64,000 bases of DNA from Diphasiastrum complanatum (lineage: Eukaryota > Streptophyta > Lycopodiopsida > Lycopodiales > Lycopodiaceae), in contig CM055113.1 of assembly GCA_029204225.1 (NCBI GenBank), positions 6,174,647 through 6,238,646 on the forward strand, in the 5' to 3' direction. Position 1 is the first letter of the stretch. Each line of letters starts with the position of its first letter. The translations under genes were made by a program, and so were the position numbers. Positions 45,906 through 59,480 of the stretch are shown here, one piece after another. The notes beneath the pieces were generated by a model that worked only from the letters and a program-made list of their open reading frames with translations, did not search any database and was not told where the DNA came from.

Positions 45906-47660
45906 TGTCAAGTGAAAGAACAAGGTAGTGTACTCATTGCTGAAGACAGAATTTCAAGCATTTCAAGAAGAACTAACCACTTTTCTACCTCCTTTCTATA
46001 TTCTAGAACTCCAGTGGAGAATGGATTACCTCCTTCTATCTAAACTTTTTGGTTACACCAAAGACAAATGGGAAAGTCCTTGGACTTTTGCTAACTTGAA
46101 CACTTTTTGGGCCAAGCGAACCATGCACCAAAAAGGTGTCCTAGCCCTAGCCATTGTTCAGAATAAGTTCAATGTAAAAACTAACTACGTTCATGTTGTT
46201 ATAGGATGTGTGTACATATATGTCCTAGAATACCTAAAAGCATTTAAAAACAATCTTTTTCCTACTCCGGATGAGTATGTAAATAAGCTAGAATCAATCA
46301 ACATTTTTGATGTTAAAAAAATAATTCCTAGCCCTAATCCCATCTCTTCCAGATTCTTTAGTCAACTTCTTTATCCTGATCTGTGGGCAATCTACACAAA
46401 TTGGGAAGCTAACTACTCGTTATTTGGAAGAAGTGAAAGTAAATAATTTGCTTCGATCCACTAGACCATACTACACTTATAACCATGTAAATATCGGTTC
46501 TCTCATTTCTTATGCACTCTTAGCCATCCAACAATTGTACATTTAAGAAAAATTCCCAGAATATACATATGCATCTCTCTCACTATTTGTTCCTTCTTCC
46601 AAGATGTATGAAATCTTTTAGATTATTCTCCTACTAATCGACTAATCGACATTTTAATCTTCGTCCAACTTTTATACAGACCTACAAATTTCTTCGTGTT
46701 TTTACACAGTCTGCATAACTATTCGGAAATGGCTCACAGTGTCGGCATTTATGGGATTGTCGTCTTTTGAGATTTTCTCTCACTTTGATTTTTTCGCAAA
46801 ATGGCAGATGCCTCAAATGGTGAGGAAATGACTTTGGCGAAGACCTTCACATTTTTCACCTTTCGGGATTTTCTCTCACTTCAACTTTTTCGCAAAATGT
46901 CAGATGCCTCAAATATTAAGGAAATGACTTTGGCAAAGACTTTCGTGTTTTTTGCATTCCTTGCATTTTTTCGCCTGTGATAGTTTATGCTCATTTCTGT
47001 AGAATGACAGTTTACATTCAAATTTGCAAGTAGACTGTTTACGACCAAAGCCACCGACTTGTATTAATCCATCAACAAGTAATTTTCTAAGAATTCCTAA
47101 CTGGATGGATGCCAGCACATCACAGCCAACTGGATGACGCATTTGATGATCTAATTGCTTAGTATAAATAGTTGCTCATATTTCTACATTTAAAACATGC
47201 AATGTTTTTGAAGCATAGTTAGCATCTCTCTCAAGCCTGCGAGCTAGCTCAGATCTTTAGAGTTGATTTAGAGTTTGCTATTGCGCTTACTGCTTATCAG
47301 CGGAAGTGCTTAATTCAGACAGAGTTACAATCACTCAGAGATAGCTCAGAACATGCGACTTTGATCTGCAATTCCTTTGTGCTCATTTCCATTCTGATTT
47401 GTTTCTTTTACTGAATCAATCTATCTTTTATTGCGTTAAGTATCATGTCAGTATAAATGCTTCTCTATAATGCTTTTGTAACTGATAATCTCTTATTTTT
47501 GTTTGATAATTCAATGCTTTAATGTTTGGCTACGTAATCACTATAGTACTGATGATTTCAAAGTTAGTTACTATAAGATCGAACGTGATTCTATTACTAT
47601 TGTTTTGTTCAATATTGATAGGTGTAATCATGCATAGAGAAAGAGAAAGATAGTTTAGGG
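45906..47660 (+). mobile_element. LTR element H, 3' LTR, end uncertain
   Basis: After the polypurine tract the sequence starts TGTCAAGTGAAAG. A 96-bp tandem repeat (two units from 46771 and 46867) and a TATA box (agtataaatag, 47161) followed by a CT-rich leader are standard U3/R features. The 3' end was not identified; 47660 is a rough limit. It includes the ORF at 45928-46446. Confidence 0.5.
45928..46446 (+). CDS. Orphan 172-residue ORF in LTR-like DNA
   Basis: Open for 172 codons, from MYSLLKTEFQAFQEEL to SLFGRSESK. Composition looks protein-like: Trp, Tyr, Phe and Leu rich with mixed charge, a hydrophobic run near HVVIGCVYIYVLEYL and no low complexity. No family is recognised. It begins 22 bp after a predicted LTR start, an odd position. 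It may be a captured gene piece, an element-specific U3 protein or chance. The upstream frame is also partly open. Confidence 0.35.
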   Translation: MYSLLKTEFQAFQEELTTFLPPFYILELQWRMDYLLLSKLFGYTKDKWESPWTFANLNTFWAKRTMHQKGVLALAIVQNKFNVKTNYVHVVIGCVYIYVLEYLKAFKNNLFPTPDEYVNKLESINIFDVKKIIPSPNPISSRFFSQLLYPDLWAIYTNWEANYSLFGRSESK

Positions 47661-48065
47661 CCACTGCGCACAATAAGTTTTCTTTCTTGTCATTCGAATT
47701 GTTTTTATTCGAATCTTATTTGACCTATCTTTCACACACCTCTTATATATTCAAATGATTAGAAAAGGCTTCATATTGTATATATAACGAGAGTAGTTAG
47801 CTTCCATATCTGTGTAGATTGCCCACAGATAAGGGAAAAGAAGTTGACTAGAGAATCTGGAAGAGATGGGATAATATGTATCCTACCTTTCCTAATCATC
47901 ATTAGTCTGGACCCTAAACCCACTTATCAAATTTGTACCTGCGCCGCAAAACATTAAATAGTCTATGACTAGCTATCAGCGTATTTATCAAAGTAACCTT
48001 CCAAAACATCATCATTCATGCAACGGCATGAAAAACGTTCACGAGGGCAATAATTACATACTCTC
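47661..48065. other. Unassigned, left flank of B2
   Basis: No gene is seen. The final five bases, ctctc, are repeated after the B2 3' LTR (53912-53916). Confidence 0.4.
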
Positions 48066-48339
48066 AATTAGAATTAAAGTAGAATCATTGTGTTATTGTA
48101 TTGTGGGTCCTATCAGTGGATAAGGATTAGTTGGCCTCACCATGAGGCAAGTCGACGGGACATGCGTCCCGCCAACGGCAACCTGGGTCATGCATGGGTT
48201 GCCTGAGTGAACAACTATATGTATAGTGTAATTTTATTTTGAGAAATACAGTTGCTATGTGAGCTTTCTGTGGAGAGTGTTTTCTGTCTATGTTACTGTG
48301 TAGCATGATCTGTGTTCCTGTGCAAAGCAGATTCTAAGT
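48066..48339 (+). mobile_element. Copia B2 5' LTR
   Basis: Starts AATTAGAATTAAAG (other copies AGTTAG) and ends CAGATTCTAAGT, next to the primer site. Same length as the 3' LTR. Confidence 0.9.
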
Positions 48340-49662
48340 TGGTATTAGAGCCATATAGGGAGTGTACACAGTACATCATCGTCATCGAAGAGAGCTTCAA
48401 GAGAACTGTCTTCTGAGAGTTCGGGGTTTATGGCGGGTTGAAGACGGAAAGAGAAGCACTGGTGCACGGTTTCTAGTTTATAGAGGCTTGCCAAGCTCAG
48501 CAGAGGGATTATTAGCCTGTGCATAGCATCAGACAGGAAAAAAATTTGGTGAAAAATTGACAATTTTGAAGCCAACTGAAAATTAAAATCGGGTTTGGGG
48601 TTACGGTTTTTTATACATAACTGGTGATTTATTCGTCGTTTGTGCATCGTTTTGGATGTTGTAAGGACAGGAAGGAAGCTAATCACATTGTCAACCAGCC
48701 ACGGAGAGATTCTAAGATTTATGTTAGAGATTTGTCTCCAAACAATTAACCTAGCAGATTTGCAGTAAAAGGTAAAAAAAAGCCACTTTGTCAAGTTGAG
48801 CTAAAATCACCGTTTCTCCACGGAATTTCTTGAGTGAACACTCTACAGACTTGATATCAGTAGGGTGACCCTGCTCCAGGCCTCAGATCGTGCTTGAATT
48901 GATCCATAGGCGAGTTAGATTAAGCAAAAACGAGTGTGGGGAGGCGCGGCCATAGACAGGGAGGTCGCGGACTGTTCGTGTGTGGAACCAGGGTGAAACC
49001 ATAGCTTTTCGGAGTGGGTAGCGCTTACAAGACTCTCCATTAGTGCACAAGAGTGCTTAGATCCATTGGATAGAGAAGCTACAAGATCAACGGCTCAATT
49101 TGTGCTATCCAGAAGGGATATCCATGGTTGGATCAGAATCAACCATTGGATGGAGTCTGAAGGGTTGTTGAAGAGGGCCCTGAAGAAGTGAAGTGCATTT
49201 TGGCCTTCAACTTCATTAAAATTTTCATATTAAAATTGGAGTTGGGTCCCTTCAGAAGTGAAGAGTGAAGTTCCTTCAAGGTGAAGAAACAGTTCAAAAA
49301 CTAGAAAAGCCCCTATTTTTGGGTCCTTTGCCCGTTTTGACCCAAACGAAAGGCTATAACTTCCAAACGAAGGGCACCCGGACTATACCTGCAAGTACGG
49401 TACAACAAAACAGAGTGATTGTAGAGGAGAAAGTGTTCAGAGTGCGCTAGAAGTAATTTCACCATTCCACTGGGCACGTTGTTGGGAGTTGACGATTGAG
49501 TGCATTTCGGAAGGCGACGCCGATTAGGCTTTTAAATTGGTTGAAAAACGCAAGCGGCCTAGTAAGGGAAAAAGTGCAAGTCATTATTTTCAACTTCTGA
49601 CATCACTGTTGGCCTCGACATACTGTTTTTAGCCTACGGCAGAAGTTTCAAGCAGTTTTGCG

Positions 49663-50450
49663 ATGGCAAATATGGGAGAGTCCATTTTGAGTGAAAGTAG
49701 CAAATTGGATGGGATTTCCAACTATGCAGTGTGGAAATTCAAAATGAAAAACATACTGATGGAGAAAGACGTGTGGGAAGTCATCACAGGTGATGGGAGA
49801 AGGCCGCCAAATGAAGCGGATATCAAAGTGTTCGACAAAAAGATGAGGAAAGCTTTGACCTTCATTAACTTGTCAGTGAAGGATCACATCATTACCCACA
49901 TTTGTGATGTTGTTATACCCAGACAGGCATGGGATGTGCTAAAGGAGTAGTTCGAGACGTCAAATCCGTCAAGAATCATGTTTCTGAAGTCAAAGTTGAA
50001 TATTGCCCGCATGGAGCAAGGAGAGCACATTCAGACATACATGACCAGAATCAAGACAATGAGAGATGAACTGCATTCTAATGGTGAGCGCATACGTGAT
50101 GTGAAGCTGGTGCACAATGCATTTGCGGCATGTAGAACCCTATCAGATGTTTGTGAGTGGAATATCTTCAAGAGAAAGATTGCCAACCTTTGACGAGCTC
50201 ACGGAAATCTTGCTGCAGGAAGAGCAACGACGAGAAATGATGAAAGCTAGACGTCAAAATACTGACGATCAGGTACTTGTGACACGCCAAAAACAAGGAA
50301 AGGGCAAGGGCAAGAAGAAGTCTAAGTAGCAATTTGCCAAGTCTCAAGAGGATGAGAGATCTTTCAGTAAAACTTAGAAGAAAGGCAATGCTTCCATTGT
50401 GGTAAAAAGGGCTATTGGAAGAGTGAATGTCGCAAATTCTTGGCGGAACA
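49663..50450 (+). pseudogene. Copia B2 gag
   Basis: ATG at 49663 (MANMGESILSESSKLDG). ISNYAVWKFKMKNILMEKDVW and KVFDKKMRKALTFINL mark UBN2 gag. TAG at 49948-49950, where B1 has cag, stops the first frame. It continues MEQGEHIQTYMTRIKTMRDEL (about 50011), then after a frameshift YQMFVSGISSRERLPTF and a Lys/Gly-rich basic tail (50329 TAG). The zinc knuckle near 50390 is frameshifted (CFHCGKKG-type bases are visible). Confidence 0.85.
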
Positions 50451-52492
50451 AGACAAGGGAAAACCAAAACAAGCAGGTAACCTTGTCGATGAGGGTGAGA
50501 TTGAAGACTCTAGCAATATCTGTTTTGTCATCTAATCAAGATGATCAAGCATGGTATATTGACTCAGGAGCTACAAGACACATGCTAGGTAACAAGAATT
50601 GGTTCAGTAGCTTGAAAGTGTTGGATAATGGAACATCTGTATCACAAGCAAATGGTGAGGTGTGCAAGATCAAGGGGATAGGCACCGTTTCAATCCAACT
50701 ACCTAATGGCCAAAGCAGGATGATCAGGGAGGTACTTTACGTACCAGATTTGAAGAAAAATCTACTTTCTGTTGGAGTCATTACTGATCAAAAGTTGAAA
50801 GTAAAATTTTCCCATGATCGTTGCTTTGTGAAGGATGTGAACCAAAAGTTCAAAGTTATTGCGGATGGAGTAAGAGAGCCCAATACATGCTACAATTAAG
50901 GGGCAACATGGACTTGTATCATCCATTCCATCGCAAACTGAGTTGTGGCATAAGAGGCTTGGTCACTTAAAATTGGGAAGCCTCAGTTTGATGAGAAAAT
51001 TGGAGATGGTAACAAGATTGCCTACCATAGAAGATCACTTGAAATTGATGTGCAAATCTTGTGTATATGGGAAACAGCATCGAGAGAAGTTCAATAAAGT
51101 GGGTGTTGCAAGAGCAAAGAACATCCTGGATTTAATCCACACAGATTTATGCAGGCCTATGAGGATCATGTCCTTAGGTAAAGCCTTCTATTTCATGACC
51201 TTTATTGATGATATGTCATGTAAGATGTGGATCTACTTCTTGAAGAAGAAATCAGATGCATTTGATAACTTCAAGAGCTTCAAAGCATTGGTTGAAAATC
51301 AGACAGGTAGGAAGATCAAAGTCCTAAGATTGGATAGTGGAGGTGAGTACAAGTCTAATGACTTCAATGATCTTTGTGATGAATGTGGAATTAAAAGACA
51401 ATTTACGCAAGCTCATACTCCTGCTCTCAATGGTGTAGCTGAGCACAAGAATCATACAATTGTGGAAAGTGCCAGATCTATGCTAGCTGAGATGAAGCTA
51501 CCAAAAGATTTTTGGTCAGAAGCATGTAGCACGGTAGTCTATCTTCAGAATAGAAGTCCTACCATTGCCATACCAAAGATAACACCTGAGGAAGCACTCA
51601 CGAAAAAGAAGCCAAAGGTGAACCACTTGCGAATATTTGGATGTAAGGCCTTTGTACATGTTCCTAAGGAAGAGAGACGTAAACTTGATGTAAAAGCTAT
51701 CAAGTGCATATTCCTAGGATATGATGATCGTGTGAAGGGCTATAGATGTTTTTATCCAGTGGAAAACAAAATCCATATAAGCCGTGATGTTATCTTTGAT
51801 GAATCCAAGATATATGAAGACGAGGATGCTGAGAAGATAGACACATCCAGTGGGAAAGATGGTATAGTGAGGATACCACCTGATGATGATCCATTCATTG
51901 ACCTTCCGAGTGATGAACATGAGGATACATCTCAAGATACTACTACTCAACCTCAAGAGACAGGTTGGAGAGGTAGGGACAAACCTTTTGGTGCAAGAAG
52001 GATTGAAGTTGCAGGTGACAAACGCAAGGAGAAGGATGTACCATGGGATACATTTTCACCAGGAAGCCGATCACCTGACAGGAAGCTCCCTAAGTGGTTT
52101 GAGAGATTGTTGGAGATCTGCGACATGGATGACATTCCAGGATCATCTAGCCAGGGAGAGCTACAAAGATCAACAAGAGACAAGACACAACCTGAAAGGT
52201 ATGAAGCAAATTATGCTCTCTTATCTAGCATTATTCAAAGCAAAGAACCTTCAACCTATGGTGAAGCGAAGGATGATGGCATTTGGGTCAAGGCCATGGG
52301 AGAGGAGATGGAATCAATTGCTAAGCATAGCACATGGGACTTAGTAGAACCACCAGTTGGCAAGAAACCCATTGGTTGCAAATGGGTATGCAGGACTAAG
52401 TATCATGCAGATGGAAGTATAGCAAAGCACAAGGCAAGATTGGTGATCAAAGGGTATGCACAAAGTAAAGGCATTGACTATGAGTGAAATCT
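50451..52492 (+). pseudogene. Copia B2 protease, integrase, RT start
   Basis: Protease WYIDSGATRHM at about 50555; a break near 50890; then a 514-codon frame from 50943. This holds LWHKRLGHLKLGSLSLM, CVYGKQHREKFN, the integrase core (TFIDDMSCKMWIYFLKKK, RLDSGGEYKSND, NGVAEHKNHTIVESAR) and the hinge, and RT begins IGCKWVCRTKYHADG. Integrase D, D and E are all present. The frame ends at KGIDYE (TGA) because about 91 bases present in B1 are deleted, removing the RT block before VKSAFLNG. Confidence 0.85.
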
Positions 52493-53590
52493 GCTTTTCT
52501 AAATGGTGAGTTAGAAGAAGAAGTGTTCATGGATCAAACTGAAGGCTTTGTAGTGAAGGGACAGGAAAATAAAGTATGTCACTTGAAGAAAGCGCTTTAT
52601 GGTCTTAAACAAGCACCACATGCATGGTATATCAGGATTGATGCCTACTTTCGTTCAATGGGGATGGTGAGAACACATTCTGATCCAAATCTATATGTCG
52701 TATGCTTTGATGGTATGGTTGCTTTGATTGCTCTTTATGTTGATGACTTGATTATTACGTGGCAAAAAGGACAGAAGTGGGTTTAACACAAGTGAAATAT
52801 GTCAAAGAGTTATTGCACAGGTTTAGGTTGTAGGATTGCAAACCAGTAAACACTCCTATTGAACTAGGTAAAAAGCTTTCCAAACTTGATGAGTCACAAT
52901 CATTTGATGCTACGCTATATAGACAGTTAGTAGGGAGCTTGATTTACCTTACCACGACTAGACCAGATATATGCTATGTTGTTGGCATTGTAAGTCAGTT
53001 TATGGCAGCACCTACGAAAACGCATTGGAAGGTAGCTAGACACATTTTGCGTTATGTGAAAGGCACTTCAGAGTATGGCTTGATTTACAGGAAGCATCAT
53101 GGTTTACCTGAATTGTGTGGCTATGTGGATGCGGATTGGAGAGGTGACTATGATGATCATAGATCCACCATAGGGTATGTATTCCAGTTTTGTGGTAGTT
53201 TCTTTTCTTGGTCTAGTAAGAAGCAAAGTACAATTGCTCTTTCCACAATAGAAGCAGAGTATAAGGCAATGTGTAGTGTAGCACATGAAGCTATATGGTT
53301 GAGACAAATCTTGGAAGAAGTTGGCATGAAGCAGAAAAATCCCATGACTTTACATAGCAACAGTCAAAGTGGCATTCAATTAGCAAAGAATCTAGTGTTC
53401 CATGCGAGAACTAAACACATTGAGATTTAGTATCACTTTATACGTGAGAGGCTGCTGAGTCGTGGAATTTATGTTGTTCATTGTAGCACAGAAGAACAAC
53501 TAGCTGATATTTTCACTAAGTCACTTACTGGAGAAAAGTTTGATAAGTTTAGATCAAAGCTTTCTGTACTTAAAGTTTGTTGACTTTAAA
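52484..53590 (+). pseudogene. Copia B2 RT and RNase H
   Basis: Continues KSAFLNGELEEEVFMDQ, LYGLKQAPHAWYIRID and an intact YVDDLIIT. Directly after this, 102 bases found in B1 (34 codons) are absent, and a one-base loss shifts the frame. TAG at 52831-52833 (B1: cag). RNase H reads YLTTTRPDICYVVGI, DADWRGDYDDHRSTIGYVF and STIEAEYKAMCSVAHEA, with TAG at 53428-53430 (B1: cag) before the tail. Confidence 0.85.
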
Positions 53591-53637
53591 GCTATGTATA
53601 TGACTGTATAAAAAGTAAACTCTACTTTAAGGGAGAG

Positions 53638-53911
53638 AGTTAGAATTAAAGTAGAATCATTGTGTTACTGTATTGTGGGTCCTATTAGTGGATACGGATC
53701 AGTTGGCCTCGCCACGAGGCAAGTCGATGGGACACACGTCCTGCCAACGGCAACCTGGGTCATGCATGGGTTGCCTGAGTGAACAACTATATGTACAATG
53801 TAATTTCATTTTGAGAAATACAGTTGCTATGTGAGCTTGCATGGAAAGTGTTTTCTGTCTTGTGTTACTGTGTAGCATGATCTGTGTTCCTATGCAAAGC
53901 AAATTCTAAGT
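53638..53911 (+). mobile_element. Copia B2 3' LTR
   Basis: 274 bp, AGTTAGAATT...AATTCTAAGT, preceded by a polypurine tract and followed by the target duplication ctctc. Confidence 0.9.
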
Positions 53912-53916
53912 CTCTC

Positions 53917-54317
53917 GCCCTATTTAAACACCTTAAAGATAACAAATTTATTTTTACGACAATGGTTCATTCAGAACATATTCAAAAAGTCGAGCATTTA
54001 AAGGAAAGCCGATATCAATTTCGTGTGCAAGGAGAACCACTTCACTGGGGGACACATCAAATAGGCGCGTGTTGATGCGATATTCCGGTATGGTGACTCG
54101 GATATTGGATCAGCGCGCCCATTAAAAGAAAGAAAATTTTCCACTTGAACGGCGTGCGTTGATTCGCTATTGGACTGTAGATCTCCGTAATTCGTGCCTC
54201 GATATTCTAAACCCCCACAATTGCAATCATTTTAGAGTTGGCACTATATTTTCAGATGCATGGTGCTTAGATTTTTTTGCTTAAAGCTTCTTTCAATCTC
54301 TACTGACATGCGGTATT
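53917..54317. other. Unassigned, right flank of B2
   Basis: Sequence that B2 inserted into, continuous with 47.7-48.06 kb. It is more GC-rich in parts (gcgcgcccatt) and no gene is recognised. Confidence 0.3.
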
Positions 54318-54410
54318 GGTTCAGCGTGCCCAAAGCCTTTGCATGTGTCAGTGGATAAGAATCTTCTTGTTTTAGCACCTCCAATTGATGGCTTATTAGG
54401 AATGGTTAGG
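54318..54410 (-). pseudogene. Fragment of the gene Y family
   Basis: The minus strand reads IPNKPSIGGAKTRRFLSTDT, against MPTKPSIGGAKARRFLSNHT in gene Y (about 13075-13020). About 30 codons are recognisable. It ends at a copia LTR fragment. The differences and the distance of 41 kb make it a separate copy, which supports a repeated, mobile family. Confidence 0.7.
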
Positions 54411-54953
54411 CATGCACAAAGTGAAATGGACACATGCATGATGATTTGTACAATTTTAGTTAGAAAAATGACACTTGGTAAATGCATGCATGAGATGTGA
54501 CAAATGTCACTTGGACTCTAGTTTTCACTTTAGATGTGGATGAAAGGTGGATGGATGTGGTTCTACCTTGAGCTACCTCAAACTCCATAAATATGTGTAG
54601 CTATTCTCACAATCTTTGATGAAGAACCAAGCTTTGAAGCTATTCCATGCCATTTTGGATCTACACCATTATTTGCTTGAATATCTCTCTCTCTCTCTCT
54701 TTCTCTCTCTAACTCGTGTGGAGGCTTATGCTCATACCCTAAATTCTTGTACTTTTGCTCTCTTGTAATCAAAGCTATCATTCTTTGATTCTTAGCATGC
54801 TAGATTGTGATCAAGCCATTAAATTCTGTACTAGACCTTGATATTCAATCCAGAATCGATTTTTTGTGCTAATCATAAAGCTTAATAAGAACAATCACCT
54901 TTGTGGATCATTCCCACGCGTGTGAACTTGCTGGAAATTTTGTCAAGTTCGAT
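54408..54953 (+). mobile_element. Copia A-type LTR, 5'-truncated
   Basis: From gcatgcacaaagtgaaatgg onward it aligns with 36449-36992 of the A LTR and ends in the same way (aattttgtca). The first roughly 250 bases are missing. Instead of a primer site, minus-strand protease sequence follows. Confidence 0.8.
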
Positions 54954-54954
54954 A

Positions 54955-55492
54955 TGTCAAGAGTCCAATAGTTCGACTATATGAGCTTTGCCCTTACCTT
55001 TGAGGTCGATAAACTGATCTCCGATGAAGATGACATCCCATCCTTTTATGCCAAACCTCTTGAATAGGTATTTGCTCTCTTGCAACACATCCAACTTGTT
55101 TAGCAATAACACAAGCATCTAGTTTGAAACTTTCCTTGTCTTTTACCTTTTCCAATCGAGACATCCTTCCTTTTGATCATACAATCATCTCCATCAAACT
55201 CAACCTTGAGGCCTTTACTTAGCATTTGACTCACACTAAGCAAATTATTAGTACTAGATGGAATAAACAAGACATCCTTCAAATAAACATTCCTATTTGT
55301 AGAGAGAGAAATAGGAATTGTGCCAATCCCTTTGATTGCACACTCACCATCATTGGCCGTGTAGATCACCCTCTTGTCATCTCCATATGCCAACAAAGAA
55401 GTGAAGTACTCTTTGTAAAAACTCATCAAGTCATCGGAGGTAATGGCTAGATAGAAGGTTGTAATAGGTCTTCCAAGTTCCTTAAGTGGCAT
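54955..55492 (-). pseudogene. Copia protease piece, inverted
   Basis: The minus strand reads VIYTANDGECAIKGIGTIPI and DVLFIPSSTNNLLSVSQML (the copia protease C-terminal half), then possibly EVWHKRMG of a GAG-pre-integrase near 55050. The neighbours on both sides (LTR and integrase) are in plus orientation. The D-S-G protease active site is not seen. Confidence 0.65.
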
Positions 55493-55495
55493 TAA

Positions 55496-58380
<2,885 letters not shown>

Positions 58381-58439
58381 AGTCCATTCTTCACCTGTGC
58401 AGCCACCATAATCCATGAACAGATATTAATACTCAAATG

Positions 58440-59480
58440 CATCATCATGAAGACTTCAAGATGACTGAATTGGAAGCGTCACAAACAGAGTTACTCATGA
58501 ATATTCTATCTAGTAAGATAAATATTACATTGGGAGAATTTCTAAAGATGGTGCAGAAAGCAAAAGAGGTATTAGCATAGAAATTAATTCAGATCGAACC
58601 AGAAGTCCATCAAGAGCCACTTTTTGTGCTAGATTTGAAGAATCTAATGAAGTACTCCATGTCAGAGCAGCTTGAGAAAGTGAACAAAAAAATATTACTC
58701 TACCGATACAACATAGACAATCTTCTAAAAAAATTGCCGTGATAGATGGAGATTCAGGAGTTAACCTGATTTCAACAAAGCTACATGCAAAGTGGGGCCT
58801 TACAAAGATAAAGCCTGCAACTTTTGCCATTAAGCTAGTTGACCAAACGACAGTTCGTCCATGAGGAATGGTTGAAGACATCCTTGTCAAAAGTGCTGGA
58901 GTTCAGTTTGTCATTACTTTTGTAGTAATGGACTTGCTTGACGCACCAAATGTCTACCGTGTCTTATTAGGATGTCCATGGTTACGAGTTGCGCAAGTAA
59001 TTCATAATTGGGATACTGGAAAAATCACTTTTGAGAATCGTGAACGTGCAGTCAAAGTTGATCCAATTACTTGGACTATCAGACCAGTAGTCCAAAAAGA
59101 GGATGATGATTCCTCAACAACAGATCATACCTGTGACCGACCAGCAAAAAAATGGAGAGTTTATTATGACTCTCAAACTGATATTGTCAACTGGAATCAA
59201 GATCTTGCAACAATGGATACACCGATCACTTTTCCATTGAACATGATGAACGTAGCTTGGATATCAACGGAATCCATACCAGATCCGATTGAGGATGAAC
59301 TCATTCATGCCATTCATGCCTTGACTTATGATGACAATGCAGAATTTACTGATGAGTAGATTCTAAATCATGTGGATCCTACCAGATTTGGAATACATGA
59401 TATTCCTGATGAACCAACAATAAAACCACCAAAAGCAGTTATATTGAGGAATATATTGAAGAAAGACAAGATAACCATGA
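58440..59480 (+). pseudogene. Ty3/gypsy protease region relic
   Basis: MTELEASQTELLMNILSSK and ITLGEFLKMVQKAKEVL (with TAG at 58578-58580) are the gag-protease linker of Tat/Athila-like gypsy elements. The aspartic protease follows: AVIDGDSGVNLIS (D-S-G, about 58735), then DILVKSAGVQFVITFVVMDL and YRVLLGCPWLRVAQV, ending in an acidic stretch. A TGA lies near 58862 where CGA is likely. The frame 58868-59359 is open for 163 codons. Confidence 0.7.

Larger units (their letters stand above)
48066..53911 (+). mobile_element. Copia B2, complete element
   Basis: 5846 bp with two 274-bp LTRs and a 5-bp target duplication ctctc (48061-48065 and 53912-53916). Layout: 5' LTR, primer site 48340 (tggtattagagcc), a leader of about 1.3 kb, gag, protease, integrase, RT, RNase H, polypurine tract (aagggagag) and 3' LTR. 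It is dead: several TAG codons, frameshifts and two RT deletions relative to B1. About 20 LTR-to-LTR differences by eye, nearly all transitions, make it an old insertion. Confidence 0.9.

Noticed and set aside
48340-49662. A host gene in the leader of B2
   Set aside because: The region lies between primer site and gag of a complete element and has no long open frame with known motifs.
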